This document shows, piece after piece, positions 1 through 10,965 of a stretch of DNA of 64,000 nt. Made by a program: the position numbers and the translations under genes. Position 1 is the first letter of the stretch. Each line of letters begins with the position of its first letter. This stretch comes from Marisa cornuarietis (taxonomy: Eukaryota; Mollusca; Gastropoda; Architaenioglossa; Ampullariidae): assembly GCA_004794655.1 (NCBI GenBank), contig SMMW01000551.1:930001-994000 (forward strand), given 5' to 3'. The notes beneath the pieces are model-generated. The model was given only the letters and a program-made list of their open reading frames with translations, was not told where the DNA came from and made no database searches.

Positions 1-240
1 AATCTCTGTATAGTTTATAGAGTCTCTGTAAGCGTTACAGAGTACTTCAATATTTGGTTTCTTATGATATTCTTTCAAAATGAAAGCTCGGATAAAAAAA
101 ACCCAAAGAATTCTCTATCAGAAACGTTAGAAGGTCAGAAAAGTCAGCGAACATCCTCCCCCCACCCAAAAACAACCCTACAGCCAGTGGGCTGAGTGGA
201 TGTCTGAATGGAAGGCAGCACCATGTTGTACCGTGGAGAC

Positions 241-317
241 GAGCGGCTACACACGACATGGGGCGGGGGCCGAGTGGGGTGGGGCGTGGGCCGAGTGGGG
301 TGGGGCGGGGTGGGGTA
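241..317 (+). repeat. G-rich block with G-quadruplex potential
   Basis: Many runs of three to five G are separated by one to seven bases on the plus strand. A ~20-bp phrase (GGGCCGAGTGGGGTGGGGCG) is present twice in tandem. The density of G runs fits the usual G-quadruplex pattern. On the opposite strand it produces the Pro-rich ORF seen in this place, which I regard as a by-product. Confidence 0.6.
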
Positions 318-1130
318 GGTGAGACTCCACCTGCCTGGCTTCCTCTTAAAATATTATTGCGCGGCACGCAAACCATTGTTTCAAGAAACTCAGTGAGTGC
401 TGTGCACCCATTCCAGGTAATTTTCTTTTGAAAAACTTTAGCATCTTTTCAAGAATATTCAGCACTGCTTCGTGAAGTAAGTAAGTACAATACTGCAGTA
501 AAACCTACCATTGCACCATAAGACACAATTTTAACAACTCGTTAAATTCTAGATCTTTAACACTCGCAAGACACAAAGACGGAAACTACAAAGAATACTT
601 CAAAGACGAAGTGTGCGGTATGCAGAGAAAGTATTGTGTTGGTGAAGGTCACACACAGACCATGTGTATGATGAAATTCACCAACTAAACAGGGAGCAAA
701 TCCACTGACATCAGACTGACTGACGGGAGACAATTTCAGCGAGCAGGTCGAGGCCAGGGTTACTGTCGGAGACTCGCTCAGCATGGGTTTCATTCTAACG
801 ACCTGAAGATACCCATTTTGTTTATTTTGTTTTTCTACATTCCCCTGCATCCTAAAACTCTTTTTTCTGCTTCTGCTTTTTCCATTCGCCTCGCTAAGGA
901 GTTGCTTCCCGCTGGGTTAGCTGGTCTGATGGCTTTCAAGGCAGGCCAGCTTGTGAAGTTTTTAGGCCTTGTCTTTTAATTTTAACGCCTATAAACTCAG
1001 CAAAGGCAAAGTAAGACACTCAAAAGTATGTACGCAGAATGAATTGCTTTCTGATTTCTGCAGCTGCGCTTTATTACCGGGTAAAGTTACGCCAGGGGAA
1101 GACAACGCAGACTTTTTTCCCATGCTGAAC

Positions 1131-1228
1131 TGTTGGGACAAAAGTTGCTTTTGCGTGCACAGTTGCTGGACAAAAGTTGCTTCTACTTGCTAAGCTGTTG
1201 GATACAAGTCACTTCTACATGCACAGTA
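1131..1228. repeat. short degenerate tandem repeat, about 32 bp x3
   Basis: The phrase GGACAAAAGTTGCTT recurs with spacing of about 32-33 bp (1137, 1169, and a diverged copy near 1202), each followed by a TGC-containing tail. The copies are diverged and there is no sign of function. Confidence 0.55.
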
Positions 1229-1917
1229 TCTGAATCTGGAAAGAGCGCCAACTCATTATAAAGCCTTGTAGTGTTATGTCATCACCAGAAAAAAAAACCG
1301 CCGATGTTTGTGGTTTTCAGTATTTCAAAACAAACTGCGCGTCCTTGAGACTGCTGGATGTAATAATGCTCAGGCCCCTCCGTAACTTTCATAATTTGCC
1401 TTCAAGAAACTAGGTGTACTTTGTCTGAGACAGGTGAATTTCCTAAACTGACCACCATGAAAAAAACTGAATGACTGAAACAGAAGAACATTTATAAAAC
1501 TGATATGCGGATTATTTTATACGCTTTTGCAGAGATCACCGTTGTCACTGAGCTGTGCAACATGTGGAACTCGCAGACTTGTATATCTTTTTGCAATATC
1601 CAACTGGACTGGGGTTGTTTCGGAAGGCTAATTGCTGTAAAATACTCATCGCAGCTAACCGTACTGCATCTTTCACGTCTTCTATAAAACACTTTCCGTG
1701 TTGTAGTCCATTCGCCGACACGACCCGATCCTCACCACTTGTTACCGTCACTGTCAATGGTGTAGACAGGGAAGTTCTCAAGCGACTTTTATAACTTTTT
1801 CTGTAGATTTTTAATCTCCATATACAAAACTTCTATTGTGATGTGACCTGATTGTCACCTTTTAAATTTGCATTTTGCACCCAAGTGTGAATGACGACTT
1901 CTCTGAGGCATGGCTAG

Positions 1918-2110
1918 AGACGTTGGTTAGTTAGAACGACAGGTGAGCTGGTGGTGTTGTAGCCGAGTGAGTGAGACTACTGCAAGAAGTCAGGTCCTGT
2001 AAACAGAAGCTACAAGCAGAGAGAAATAGTTAGAGGCGAGATGTGAACTGTCCTTTAGCAGACCGTCCCACTTGAGTGGTTACGACATTGTGCAGCTAGT
2101 GCTTGCAGCA
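1918..2110 (-). mobile_element. SINE-A relic (tRNA-derived), strongly decayed
   Basis: The segment GTCCTGTAAACAGAAGCTACAAGCAGAGAGAAA and the downstream AGATGTGAAC parallel, in the same order, the minus-strand SINE-A copy at 17172-17365 (CCTGTAAACAGATGCC, GCAGAGAAAGATC, GAGATCTGAACCC). The tRNA-like head is only loosely recognisable near 2075-2100. Confidence 0.45.
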
Positions 2111-5100
2111 GGAACACAGTAGACAGTAAGGCTCATGCTCCGCCGCTAAAGCCTCACATATTAGGCTATACTTTGTCCCAGCTGTGTGCACTTTGTTATG
2201 AAATCTTTATTTATTTGTGAGAGGGAGGATAGGGGTAGAAAATTTGGGTTTGTTTGTTCCTCACGACTTATTTTCAATAGTCGTGCAGCTGACATTGTAC
2301 AAGCTGGCAGCATTAAAACTAAACAAATTTTAAAATAATCTTTGGGGGATGCGTAATCTTGCAGTAAGACAGGCAAGCTCACCTTGTCTCCAGCAGCCGC
2401 TTGCAGTGTGTAATGCATTAGCACCGTGTGTGTATATCGAAGGGTAAATACACTTGTCTCCTCGCTCATCGCGGTCGTCTGGAGGCCTGGTTATGGGGCC
2501 AGATCTGTGTTGGCTGTTGATGGGAGGGACCCGGCCACAAGTGAATCAAACTCGCGGTTCTCGGTGTTTTTTGCCCTCTTCATCAGTATTTATCAGCAAC
2601 AAGTATTGTTTGTCTTGTCAGTAACACATTCTGTCCATTACTCTTAGCCCGATCTGCTTTTCTCCCTCATCCGACACTCGTTTCGTCAATGTGGGTATGG
2701 GATATATGGTAGAGGGTATTAGGGGAGCAGGTGTAATGAGGGTGATCAGGATGAGGGGTTGTAGGAGAGTGGGGCGGCAAATGGCTGTAGCCTCGATCTG
2801 ATTCCTAATGGCGGCCCCAAACACGTAGAGCCGGTGACAGACACAAAGCACGTTCTCCTGACGGAAGGGAAACAGACCGTAGGATGGTGAGAGCACTAGT
2901 TTGCACAGTCTTCACGGAAAATGTTGCGTGCTGTTGTCAGACTTACTTAATTCAACCTTGTTTGTACAGAACTTGGAAATTAAAAGCAAAACATCATTTC
3001 CGCGATTGCTGAGTTTTGATTAAAATAACAACTTTTCAATTTAAAGCATTTATGTCAGTGGATTATATTTTCCTTGCTTGGAAATGTGGCATACCAAAGC
3101 AGGAAGGGATAGTGGGGCAGGGGCTGGCGGCCGCAAGGAAAAGTACCCCAGAATTCTTTTGCCTTCTTTTTTTTCTTACTTTTAATGTAAATAAGATGTT
3201 TATCAAACAGATTTCTATTCTTTTGTGATTCTCGTTTCATATTTTCATTGTTAAATTTTACAGCAGTTATTTGCTTTAACTCCTGTCTTTATTGTCTTCT
3301 ACACAATTCTCAAGTATTTTACGAGATAGTGTCCAGGGATGAAGATTACTTCACACGAAAACATTGGAGACACTACTGGCCACAAATGCGTTGTGATTGG
3401 AGTCCGTGTCTCTGCTCCAGTTCCTGCGATGACATCGTCCTGTTGCACGGACTTGCTGGGGAAAAGTCAACGCCTTCTCAAACATTGCCATTTGAAGAAT
3501 TTGAAGTAGTTGGTGTTGTTCATGTTGTACGAGGAGGAAGCCTTCATTCCTTCCATCTGTTGAATCGTCAGCTGCCATCTTTAGCGTTAACCACTTTTAA
3601 TTATGAAAAAATTTATATTTTTCTCCCTGTTCTTATAAATGTCAACAACATCTACTAAATTATATCCACGTTTTCACTAATGTCATTGTCTCTACTAACA
3701 TCGAGTTACTCACTCTTGGAACATGGCCATTGTGACTGGCATGCAGCAGAATAGTAGCCTCTACAGTCTGTCTTCACTCTCATCACGCAAATCTCGTCTG
3801 ACAAGACAAGAAAGTCAAACTGAAGAGAGGCGGGATGGCGCTTTTTCAAAAAAAAAAAAAGAAGGAAAAAGCCTGTTCATTTTCCAGCAGAAGTGCTCAG
3901 AATCGGCTCCACCCGTATCTAAAGTGCACCAGCAATCCACCCTGAAACAGCCAACTGACAACAATTCTTACCCAGGATGTCTCCAAGAAAGCATAAGAAA
4001 GCACCAGAGGCTGTAGTGAGCTGCTGATTACGGGACAACAGAGAAATGGACCCTTTAGACAAGAGCTAATGGCGTAAGGACCACGGCAAATGAAATTGTG
4101 GCTAATGCTCTGCGCGACTGAATGTACAGGCGGGTTTTTAGCACTGCATCCTATCGCCCTGGCTTCTCCGGCCTAATAGAGGGCAACTGAATGACCTTCC
4201 TTGAAATAAGGCTGTCTGAAATAAGGGTTTCTGAAAGAGCCGGACTGGAATCACGACTTAGTACGGGAGAGACTCCGGGAATGTTAGAACAGTGGCCCTA
4301 ATCTGCACATATAACTACGTCTATTCTTTCCAGATGATGCAGGTCTTGTGTAGATTAAAATAACGGTAAAAACTTTTCTTACAAAGAGAAAAAAAACTAT
4401 AGCAACGGTCTCTGTTTTTTTCCTCCTTCTTATCCAAAATCATTGTATTCAGATGAACAAATGTAGGCAAACATCTGTAATGACATACAGTAATGACACA
4501 ACAAATGTTGTACCTCGAAGTATTGCAGACAGAATAAAACATTTTCACTGATTTTTTTTGGGGTGGTTAGTGGGGGGGGGGTTTAGTGGGTGGGTGGGGG
4601 TAGGAATAGTGACGGTGGTTGCGTGTACTTTAAGTTGATCGAAATAACGGGAATCAATAGACTATTCTATTTTACGATTCTTACCACACGGTTTTAAAAG
4701 CCGATCTCTTATTTGTCGTTGTCAAATACGGACAACCCTTCATATATAAAATATTTTACGTCTCAGAGTCAGTTGACTATTTAAATGATATAAAAACAAG
4801 GACAACAGTTATTAAAGGAGGAAAGTCTAATGCTATCATCAAATATTAACTAATGAAGGATTCACATTTTCAAAATGGAACGAATTAAAATTAATGTTCA
4901 AGAGTTTCTTTTTAATTTTTCTAAAAGTATACATCGGTTTAGATGACAAATGATAACAAACGTGTCAATTACATTATTTTAAGATTTTGACCTTTCAACG
5001 TGGTGAAGTATTACACATTTCATTAATAAGAATATTAAAATAGTACTATAGCTGGTTTATTATTGGCATTACAAACACATATCCTTATAAAGTACAAAAA

Positions 5101-5368
5101 TATTAAGACAAAGTAAAGACGTGCTAACCATCAGACGTTTCTGACAGCAGCTATCTGTCTGACAACAAAACAACATTTTTTCACAGTGTAACATATAAGA
5201 GAAAATAATTTGCATCTTATTTTGGATTCAGTTCACCATTACTCTGAACGTTACCTTCTTTTGTGTCTACAATAAAGATGGGAACTAAGCAGGAGCCATG
5301 ACATTAAAATACACGACACAGGATTTTGTGTCCACTCAGAAAGTATGATCTCCCCTCACCCCCAAACA

Positions 5369-5407
5369 CACTCACTCACTCACTCACTCACTCACTCACT
5401 CACTCAC
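5369..5407. repeat. (CACT)n microsatellite
   Basis: About nine tandem copies of CACT/ACTC are uninterrupted. Nothing nearby suggests a function. Confidence 0.9.
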
Positions 5408-6358
5408 ACTGCGGCTCGCCATGATGGGGATATTCCACGCAGAGAAATACGAAGAACCACTGAGGGCTTTTTCATGTGGCCGAGCACATCTTGAAGAAAT
5501 TAATTATGTTACTTCGACCTGCTGTCTGGGTTTTCTTTCTCTAAGTAACTGCGAATTCAAAACTCAGGTCTGCACGCAAGCACATGCAACTGGGCGCATA
5601 CTGACTAGTGACTTAATAAAGCCAAACCTTTCTACAGAACATATCTTACACCATTCTGACGCCATTTTCTCTGGTCAGAAGCTGTCCTAGGGATGTCAAA
5701 ATCCTCATCTAACATCCAGCACCCATGGCTGAGTGAGACACATTCTGCCAGCCACGGGGAATCAGCCTCAGGCGCCTCCGCGCATTGAAAATCACGTGGC
5801 AACCATTTCATTGAACATGGCGGTCGCCGCCTCAACACACGGACTGAAATTGAATTCCCTCCCTTGTTTTGCTACTTTGCCTATTTGTGCGACAGAAATT
5901 ACTTGGCAGCCCCAAAGACACTCTCTGGGCATTAAGTGAAATTAAATTCCACTCTTGATGTCTGTTTCCTAGGCTCGTAAATGCGTCTGCAGGGCGCGGG
6001 TTATTTTTGTCTAATTGGGAGGAGAGGCTCTTTCCATTTGTTGGAGACCAGTGGTGTCAACTCCGTTATGTCTCCGCCATCCGCCGTACACTTCCCGTCA
6101 TCCCTCACAGATCACATCACTCGCAGCAACGGGCTTTTACTTCCAGACCTTTTCCTCTTTTCCTCCACCCCTCATCTTCTTAAAACCATATTCAATACAG
6201 CTTCTTTCAGTTGCAACTACCTATTGTTTCTTTCATAATGGCTTATAAAATTCTAGAAGAATTTTGCTTTCTTTCTCTTCCAATAGCTACTGTGTTACGA
6301 TTATAACATTAGAGGCATATTAACTGATGCCTGAATTCACTTCATGGAAACACTGTGA

Positions 6359-6384
6359 ACTAATTGATTATAATGCTAATTAGT
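6359..6384. promoter_or_regulatory. TAAT-rich homeodomain-type motif cluster
   Basis: TAATTGATTA, TAATG and CTAATTAG follow one another within 26 bp in otherwise non-repetitive sequence. TAATTG/TAATTA cores are typical homeodomain binding sites. Dachshund genes are known to be controlled by distant intronic enhancers, so this is a candidate, but the surrounding DNA is AT-rich and such cores also occur by chance. Confidence 0.3.
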
Positions 6385-7479
6385 CGATTCGCTGTTACAA
6401 TGAGATTGTTAAGCGTCTGTAAATTGTCTTCTCTGTCTATTCGCTTGCAAATGTCTTCAAACTAATAACAGTTAACTATAATAATACTTACTAGTCATAA
6501 ATTCTTATGAGATATTGTCAAAGACAATGAGGATTGCTATGAATGGCCGGAAGAACCCCATCGCTGCATGCAGTACGCTTATAATGTTTAGCCGCGAGTT
6601 GATTATGGTTATTACAGTTATTATTTCCACAGTTGTTATATGCTTTATGGTGTTCTCCTCACACGTTGCTGTTCTCCTACTGTCTACTGCAAATCAGTTT
6701 TCACAAATTATAAAGCACGATGTTTATGCTGCAAAGTCTTTCCTGTATCAATCATTCCAGTATATGTTCTCACTATAAAAAATATTCTAGTTTCTAATCC
6801 CCGGTTCATATCTCAAGGTTTATTTTATTTTGTTTAGTTTCATTTCTTCGTTGTTATACTAGAACATATGATCTGTACTTTGTTTGAAAGTATCGCGATA
6901 ATTCGTACGTTTTCTGTTGTCTGAGATTCTAGACTCTTTGCTCTGTAAGTTTCTTGCAGAGAATGAGATACAATAACTAAATGCGCTCATTCGTGTTTAC
7001 ATGTCCATTGCGTTTCCCCTTTTGTTGTTCGTTTAGGCATGTGATGATGAGTAATGTTTTCATGTCTAGCAATAATTAATGATTTTAACACGACTTCACA
7101 ACAACAGAGTGTCTGATTCCATATATGTTTTCTTAATAAATAGGTTTTCCAAGTAAATTATAAGTAGATGATCGAATGTGTGATTTCTGTTTAATTCAAA
7201 ATATGCGGTCTTCGTGTGAACCAGTGAAATTAAAAATCAAGATTTAAGCAATTCGTTGTGCTTCCATCCTAGTTCTCCCACTTTCTCTCTCTGTGTGTTT
7301 CCCCCTTTCTCCTTACTTTTCATCTCCGCCTGCTTTCTTTCTTTCATGTTTCCATCTTTACTTCTTCTTCTTTCCTTCTTTCTTTCTCTCTCTCTATTAT
7401 AACATGTGTGTCCCATTTAGGAGATTTCTGTTGCTCTGGGCTCGAGATATCTGCAGAAGTCTGGAGATTCCCTGCCCTG

Positions 7480-7770
7480 AGTCTGAGAAACTGAGGAGAA
7501 AAAGCCACATAACTGAACGTCTGTTCGCCATAAACCAGTTAGTTAATTATCTCCCCTCGTATCCATCAGCGAAGCTCATTGTCGTTTCATCCGGGTTCTA
7601 ATGGCTGTCACGGCGGCCAGCAACTGTCCTCGCACGTTGCGCCGTCCAGCTAATAAGTTGATCGACTAGCATTTTGCGCTCGGTCATTTTAATTTTACTT
7701 TCTTCATAGTCGCCTTTTGCCAGTAATGAGCTCAAATATTCGCCATTTAAGGTCCGACAGGAAAGGAAAG
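7480..7770. promoter_or_regulatory. non-repetitive segment with dense motif-like words (candidate enhancer)
   Basis: This segment is free of repeats and of mixed base composition. It contains GTTAGTTAATTATC, CATTTTAATTTTAC, GCTAATAAGTTGATCGA and CAGTAATGAGCTC, that is, several TAAT cores spaced with GC-rich words (CACGGCGGCC, TTGCGCCGTCC). It contrasts with the pyrimidine-rich low-complexity tract just before it (7270-7400). The call is composition-based only; interspecies alignment would decide. Confidence 0.25.
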
Positions 7771-8379
7771 TGCTCGGGAAGGCAACAGGGTGTGGTCTCG
7801 GGGGAAAAAAAGGACGGTAGCTAGTTTCCTGATTCCTTTAAAGAAGATGAGGACATAGTGAGATGGCAACAGATCAACATGCAGACAGACAAAGACTGAA
7901 GCAAAGACAAAGAGACGGAGAGAAGCTAAACTAGAGACCAGATAGCGTGGACAGTAGAAAGACCCGGCGAAGCCTTCAAGCCTCTCAAAGGAACCGCTAT
8001 ATATATATATGATATATCTGTTATATCTGATATTTCTGTTGGTGTGTTAAGCCCCAGTACACAAAAAATACCATCAATTTTTCAGCAATTGGAAAGAATT
8101 TCTTTTTGCAATTGGAGGCAGAATGAAGCGATAGCAGGGAAAAAGACAAATCGTGTCGTGCAATTAGCCTTCTGTTCAGATTATACAAGAAAATAAAATT
8201 AGAAACATAAGTGAATTAAAAATGTGTAACGAAGCCGGCTTTCTTCATGCTCACCCCCACCGAATAATAAAATAAAAATCAGCATACATATCCTGGATCG
8301 GGCTGAGGGGAGGGATTCCATGACAAAACGTGACACACTCTGACTAGGATGATCTACAAAAACCAAACATCCTGATTAG

Positions 8380-8395
8380 CTAATGAGCTCATTAG
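8380..8395. promoter_or_regulatory. perfect 16-bp palindrome with two TAAT cores
   Basis: CTAATGAGCTCATTAG is identical to its reverse complement and presents two homeodomain-type TAATGA half-sites head to head. A third TGATTAG lies just upstream (8373-8379). Paired-class homeodomain proteins can bind inverted TAAT sites as dimers, though usually with closer spacing, so function is inference. Confidence 0.35.
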
Positions 8396-8416
8396 AGTTG
8401 TCATCTTATCGTCATG

Positions 8417-8543
8417 CCAACGTGCGCGTGTATGCATGTATATATATATATATATATGCGTATATGTGCGGTTAAGCGCGTTTATATGCAAGTATACATA
8501 TGCGTTTGTGTGTAGGTGTGCGCGCGAGTGTGTGTGTGTGTTT
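8417..8543. repeat. alternating purine-pyrimidine tract (TA/TG/CG)
   Basis: A nearly continuous alternation of GTGCGCGTG, TATATATA, GTGCG and TGTGTG spans about 125 bp. Such tracts are prone to Z-DNA and slippage. Confidence 0.75.
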
Positions 8544-9607
8544 GCATTTTGTAATCAGCCGTTTACAAAATCAACAAACAACTGAAGGACTTTCTGTCTT
8601 TGTGCGTTTTTTGTAAGCGACGACATTTAGGGACAAGCACCGACATACTGTTCGCGAAAATAATCGTCAGCACAAGTTCTGCCGCTCACCTCTCTCTCTC
8701 TAGAAACACGAATGGCCAAGTGAAGGGAGATAACGCCAAGCAGATCGAGAAAAGAGGACAAGATGGCGTCGGAGAAAAATACAAAGAAGTCGCTGACGGT
8801 TCTCATCTGCCGAGAAGATTGTCTTTATTTTTCGCACTGATTTCGCCCTTCCGCGCTGTCGCTCGTGAGTACAATAATTAAAGCAACTCTATAAGCCTTT
8901 TCGAATCTGTCCATTCCGCTGGTGCCCGCTTTCTTTCGAGTATGCACGTGCTTTTCCTGCGAACTCGCGCGAGGATTAATTCTCCCGGAGTTCTCCGGTT
9001 ACCGCCAGACGCTTTTCCTCCTCCTGGCCAGACGAGCGCATAAAAGAGACATAACTAATGAACAAATTGCACTCGAGTTACCTGGTGTCTCTCTGCGGAG
9101 GAAGAGTTGTCGTCCCCTTAGTCTCGTGATTACTCCTTTATCGTGCGTTTGTTCTCGCCCTTACAATCGGTTTGTTGATTAAGTTATCTCTCTTACTCGC
9201 TCTTCTCAACTAAGGGGCCAGCGACGGCTATTGTGTGACAGCGATTTATTTTACTTTATTTTTGTTTGCTGACAAGAATAAAGCTACGCGGGTTTAAGCA
9301 GGATTTGAAGTGCACTGGCGGGTATAAGAGGGGAGATTATTCACTCGGAAAACAACTTTGTCAATTTTCTGACAAATTAAATTAAGACTCGTATTGTTCA
9401 CAGACTAATTGCAGTTGTGTTCGTACTATTAGGCAAACAGAACGACAGACAGACAGACAGACCAAACTCTGTGCACTCGGGGTCATATACCGGGGGCAGC
9501 GAACGACAGCGGCATACACCTGGATGTTGTATCCCCACAAACTAACCATAGTCTGCACTACATCCCCACATCTCATCTTTACTTGTGAATCTTAACGGAA
9601 ACCTTTA

Positions 9608-9646
9608 AGAGAGAGAGAGAGTGTGTGTGTGTGTATGTGTGTGTGT
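9608..9646. repeat. (GA)n(GT)n tract just past the exon E donor
   Basis: On the dac sense strand this reads as CA repeats followed by TC repeats, beginning roughly 25 nt downstream of the exon E 5' splice site (9670). CA-rich intronic elements are bound by hnRNP L in animals and can change exon use. Confidence 0.8.
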
Positions 9647-9669
9647 TCGTGTTAACAGTTAAGTCTAAC

Positions 9670-9891
9670 CTCTGTCCTGGCTGACTTGTGTGTCGCGGTG
9701 GCGGGCTGTGTCCGTGGCCACCTTGATGAGGCCCTGGATGTTGAGCAGCAATGTCTCAATGGACGGCATACCTGTGCCGTCACCGTTTAGTAGACCCGTT
9801 GACCCTGATACATGTTGACCGCTGACTGTGGGTTTGTCCAAATCTGCGCTGCTGCCATATGCATCAGCCATATCCATGCTGTCTTCCAGTT
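9670..9891 (-). CDS. dac: dachshund (dac/DACH) internal exon E, start of Dachbox-C
   Basis: This 222-bp exon is 2 nt, 73 codons and 1 nt. The acceptor is CATCCTTTCTGTTTCAG and the donor is GACAGAG|GTTAGA. Residues 1-40 are linker (LEDSMDMADAYG..., then Gly/Ser-rich). Residues 42-58 read PSIETLLLNIQGLIKVA, the diagnostic opening of Dachbox-C, the C-terminal coiled-coil region of Dachshund proteins that contacts Eyes-absent. The next residues (TDTARHRDTQV) also follow the family pattern. The coiled coil is cut by the donor, and its remainder must be in an exon below position 1, because no minus-strand match is visible in 1-9669. This exon is the strongest single piece of evidence for the gene's identity. 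Confidence 0.96.
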
Positions 9892-10927
9892 CTGAAACAG
9901 AAAGGATGTCTTTCGTTGGGTGGTTGTTTGGATGGTTCCTTGGTTTATTGGCTGAAAGAGAATGAGCAGAAAAGTTCTTTGCTTTGGTGACACTAATCGA
10001 GAATCTGTGTATGTGTAGGGTATGTCCTTGGGTGGGTGCACGTGTGGGTTTGTGTATCTGTGTACATGTGTGAGTGTTTTGTGTGTGTTTACGAGCTTGT
10101 GCGTAAGTTCGCAAAAGACACTAAGTGTTTGAAAACAGCACTGCTAACGTTTTCAAATCAGGGTGTCAAGTACTGTGACAACCAAGTCGGCTACTGTGAT
10201 CTTTCTGCTTAGGATGACATTACTGGGAGGAAATGGGGAATTCTTGTGAGAAGTTCAATGGCTCGGCTGGACACATGCTAGACATTGTGAACCACTTACT
10301 AACCCTGCAGCGCTAAACGATGGGATCTTTATGTAACACTTTATCCTGCTGTGCATAAGGAATATTATTTTACGTTTCTAATTCTGACAGATCGCAACAT
10401 GAACACCACCAGTTTTCTATCTCTACTTTGTCACTCTGAATATTTGTTCGTCCGCCGGATTGTTCCGCGAAGACCGAACACTCAACAACACACTAAAAGA
10501 CATACACAGCAAACAGCGACATCTTTGGACTGAAGACAGCAGCTGTTTGAAGTGACAGCAGACACCGCGGAAGCTACAGGCACAATGATATTTATAGTGA
10601 GCGCTGGCTGAAAGGTGTTTGTGGCCATGGCACACTTTATGGCGCCCACAAACTCGATGGCTTTTCAGTGTCGAAACACTAGCGGAGATTGTCCCTCGCA
10701 ATATACGGCCCACAAAAGACACCTTTTGTGCATTGTTGACAGAAAGCTGTCGGTGCAGTTGAGAGCGCTAAATTCAAGCATGAAAAAAAAAAAGAAAGAA
10801 AAACCCTCAGGTTCTACAAATAGGTCTCTCTGTCTATCTTTATCTATCTCTCTCCCCTCTCTTTGTCCCCCCTTCTCTTGTTGCCCTCTCCCCGTCTATC
10901 TCCTGTTGTATCTGCATGTGCTTGAGA

Positions 10928-10965
<38 letters not shown>
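10928..10965. repeat. (TG)n(AG)n microsatellite
   Basis: A TG run passes directly into an AG run; it is otherwise unremarkable. Confidence 0.9.

Larger units (their letters stand above)
1..9669 (-). other. dac: dac intron after exon E (partial, runs off window)
   Basis: No coding exon on either strand can be supported here; the ORFs present are short and without family resemblance. Contents: a G-rich block at 241-317, a short ~32-bp repeat at 1131-1228, a SINE-A relic at 1918-2110, AT-rich unremarkable DNA at 4620-5340, a CACT microsatellite at 5369-5407, low-repeat sequence with homeodomain-like motifs at 5700-6480 and 7480-7770, an AT/TG alternating tract at 8417-8543 and GA/GT repeats at 9608-9646. 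Stretches 2120-4500 and 6850-7480 show nothing I can name. Confidence 0.7.

Noticed and set aside
3248..3658. 136-codon plus-strand frame
   Set aside because: It ends in AT-rich filler, overlaps a 75-codon minus frame, and contains no motif or splice signal I could support.
9892..10114. N-terminal extension of the exon E frame
   Set aside because: It lies upstream of a clear TTTCTGTTTCAG acceptor and is low-complexity intron sequence.
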